Assembly: GCA_021442505.1 (NCBI GenBank) | Contig: JABUTC010000032.1 | Span: 1 to 5,814 of the forward strand | Reading direction: 5' to 3' | DNA from: Mogibacterium sp. | Lineage (GTDB): Bacteria > Bacillota > Clostridia > Peptostreptococcales > Anaerovoracaceae | Length of the DNA: 5,814 bases | Shown here: piece by piece, positions 5,315 to 5,814 of the stretch | How positions within the stretch are numbered: the stretch's first letter is position 1 | How the letters are laid out: each line of letters starts with the position of its first letter | Program-made: the position numbers and the translations under genes | The notes under the pieces: model-generated | Database searches by the model: none | What the model was told of the DNA's origin: nothing | Seen by the model: only the letters and a program-made list of their open reading frames with translations

Positions 5315-5647
5315 ATGATAAAAACAATACGACTACTTCTTGAGTACAACACATATTGCATTTGGCTTTATGACGAAGACTGTGAGATTATCGACAATGA
5401 TAATCCCCCAGAATGGGACGATGACGCAGAACTTACAAACGCATTTATGGCCGTAAGTGATTTATACGACACATTCTTTGTCGACAACGAAAAAGAGTTT
5501 TCATTTATTGGTTGTCCAAACAAGGAAACAGAACAAAAGCTCAGGAATCTCTTTGCCGTTGCTCTTGATCTTCTTATGAAGAAGAACAATGGAAAATATC
5601 AGATAAAAAACGACGTATCGTTTGATCATTTATACATCGCCAATTAA
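5315..5647 (+). CDS. Probable immunity protein for the BECR toxin, 110 aa
   Basis: A small, strongly acidic protein placed directly behind the toxin gene, the normal site of an immunity gene. The opening TIRLLLEYNTYCIWLYDED and the later FVDNEKEFSFIG resemble small Bacillota proteins starting like RLILEYKCFPIWIY that I associate with toxin loci; the family name is not known to me. Eleven of residues 19-40 are Asp or Glu, which suits neutralisation of a basic RNase surface. It has no signal peptide or membrane segment, as expected for a cytoplasmic inhibitor. The ATG has AAGGAGG 8 nt upstream, lying within the last toxin codons, and only 2 nt separate the genes, so expression should be coupled with the inhibitor made in step with the toxin. 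No terminator is visible after it. Function is inferred from context and charge. Confidence 0.65.
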   Translation: MIKTIRLLLEYNTYCIWLYDEDCEIIDNDNPPEWDDDAELTNAFMAVSDLYDTFFVDNEKEFSFIGCPNKETEQKLRNLFAVALDLLMKKNNGKYQIKNDVSFDHLYIAN

Positions 5648-5652
5648 CAAAT

Positions 5653-5706
5653 CATGTTACCGTCATCGTGTACGGCTCCGCCAATTATGAGTCTTTAACA
5701 ATTTAA
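5653..5706 (+). pseudogene. Short relic of a second DUF4417 gene
   Basis: The plus frame from 5653 reads HVTVIVYGSANYESLTI and stops at TAA. This matches the intact DUF4417 protein at HTIIVYGSASYPCF (225-238), with TxIVYGSAxY shared, but the DNA differs at many third positions, so it is a diverged copy, not a recent duplication. Only this block remains; upstream is the immunity gene and downstream the sequence moves into a transposase. The original gene would have run on for about 30 more residues. Confidence 0.6.
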
Positions 5707-5719
5707 AATCACAGGGCAT

Positions 5720-5814
5720 ATGTATACGATTTGTATAATCGAGGCAGATCTGCTAAAGGCTCTGTACCTTTCCACTATGCAGGCTACTAAAAAATGGGGC
5801 CTGCCGCTCAGAAA
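5720..5814 (+). pseudogene. IS256-type transposase, 5'-truncated fragment running off the window
   Basis: From about 5738 the plus frame gives EADLLKALYLSTMQATKKW and then GLPLR up to the window edge. This fits the late part of IS256 (mutator-type) transposases, where LLKxLYLAxxxxxKKW(T)xPxxNW precedes the C-terminus of a roughly 390-residue protein. The DDE catalytic residues lie before this region and are absent. The first in-frame ATG is at 5720 but has no ribosome binding site, and 5720-5737 is not transposase-like, so the 5' part has been lost and no active enzyme is expected. How much follows beyond 5814 cannot be seen. Confidence 0.65.

Noticed and set aside
1..5814. CRISPR array, tRNA, rRNA or riboswitch
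   Set aside because: No regularly spaced repeats longer than 8 bp, no cloverleaf or rRNA-like stretch and no known aptamer core were seen on either strand.

Overview
The window looks like an accessory island from a Bacillota genome, most likely a gut-type clostridium. Nearly every gene has a strong AGGAGG-type ribosome binding site, GTG and TTG starts occur, base composition is moderate, and the recognisable families (ABC-3C defence proteins, DUF4417, SSHLF-type BECR toxins, IS256, clostridial large serine recombinases) are common on mobile elements of Clostridia. All family calls come from reading the translations; no database search was run.

Left two thirds, minus strand (transcribed right to left from about 3930 to 130): a compact operon. 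It begins with a -10 box (3934-3939) next to a tandem TTTTGCGG repeat. The genes then follow in order: a 408-residue HNH-like effector of the ABC-three-component (ABC-3C) type (3806-2580), a 79-residue middle component (2596-2357), a 548-residue SMC-like ATPase with a DUF2326 C-terminus (2379-733), and a 69-residue Cro/C1-type HTH regulator (732-523). The first three overlap by 17 and 23 nt, and the fourth abuts the ATPase gene with no gap. After that comes the relic of a large serine recombinase (478-167): its first ~20 codons are joined directly to its last ~85 and carry two internal stops. A bidirectional stem-loop terminator (129-159) closes the unit.

Right third, plus strand: a divergent three-gene unit of a DUF4417 protein (4106-4906, possibly starting at 4178), a stand-alone BECR-fold RNase toxin domain (4899-5312) and a small acidic protein that is probably its immunity partner (5315-5647). 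The genes overlap or lie 2 nt apart. Just downstream is a short relic of a second DUF4417 gene (5653-5706), then the truncated C-terminal part of an IS256-type transposase that runs off the window.

Reading: a defence operon and a toxin/immunity cassette stand head to head in the remains of an integrative element that lost its recombinase. The most interesting points are the ABC-3C operon with an apparently base-less HNH domain, its possible autoregulation by the coupled HTH gene at the promoter repeats, and the DUF4417-toxin-immunity unit beside the relic of a second copy.
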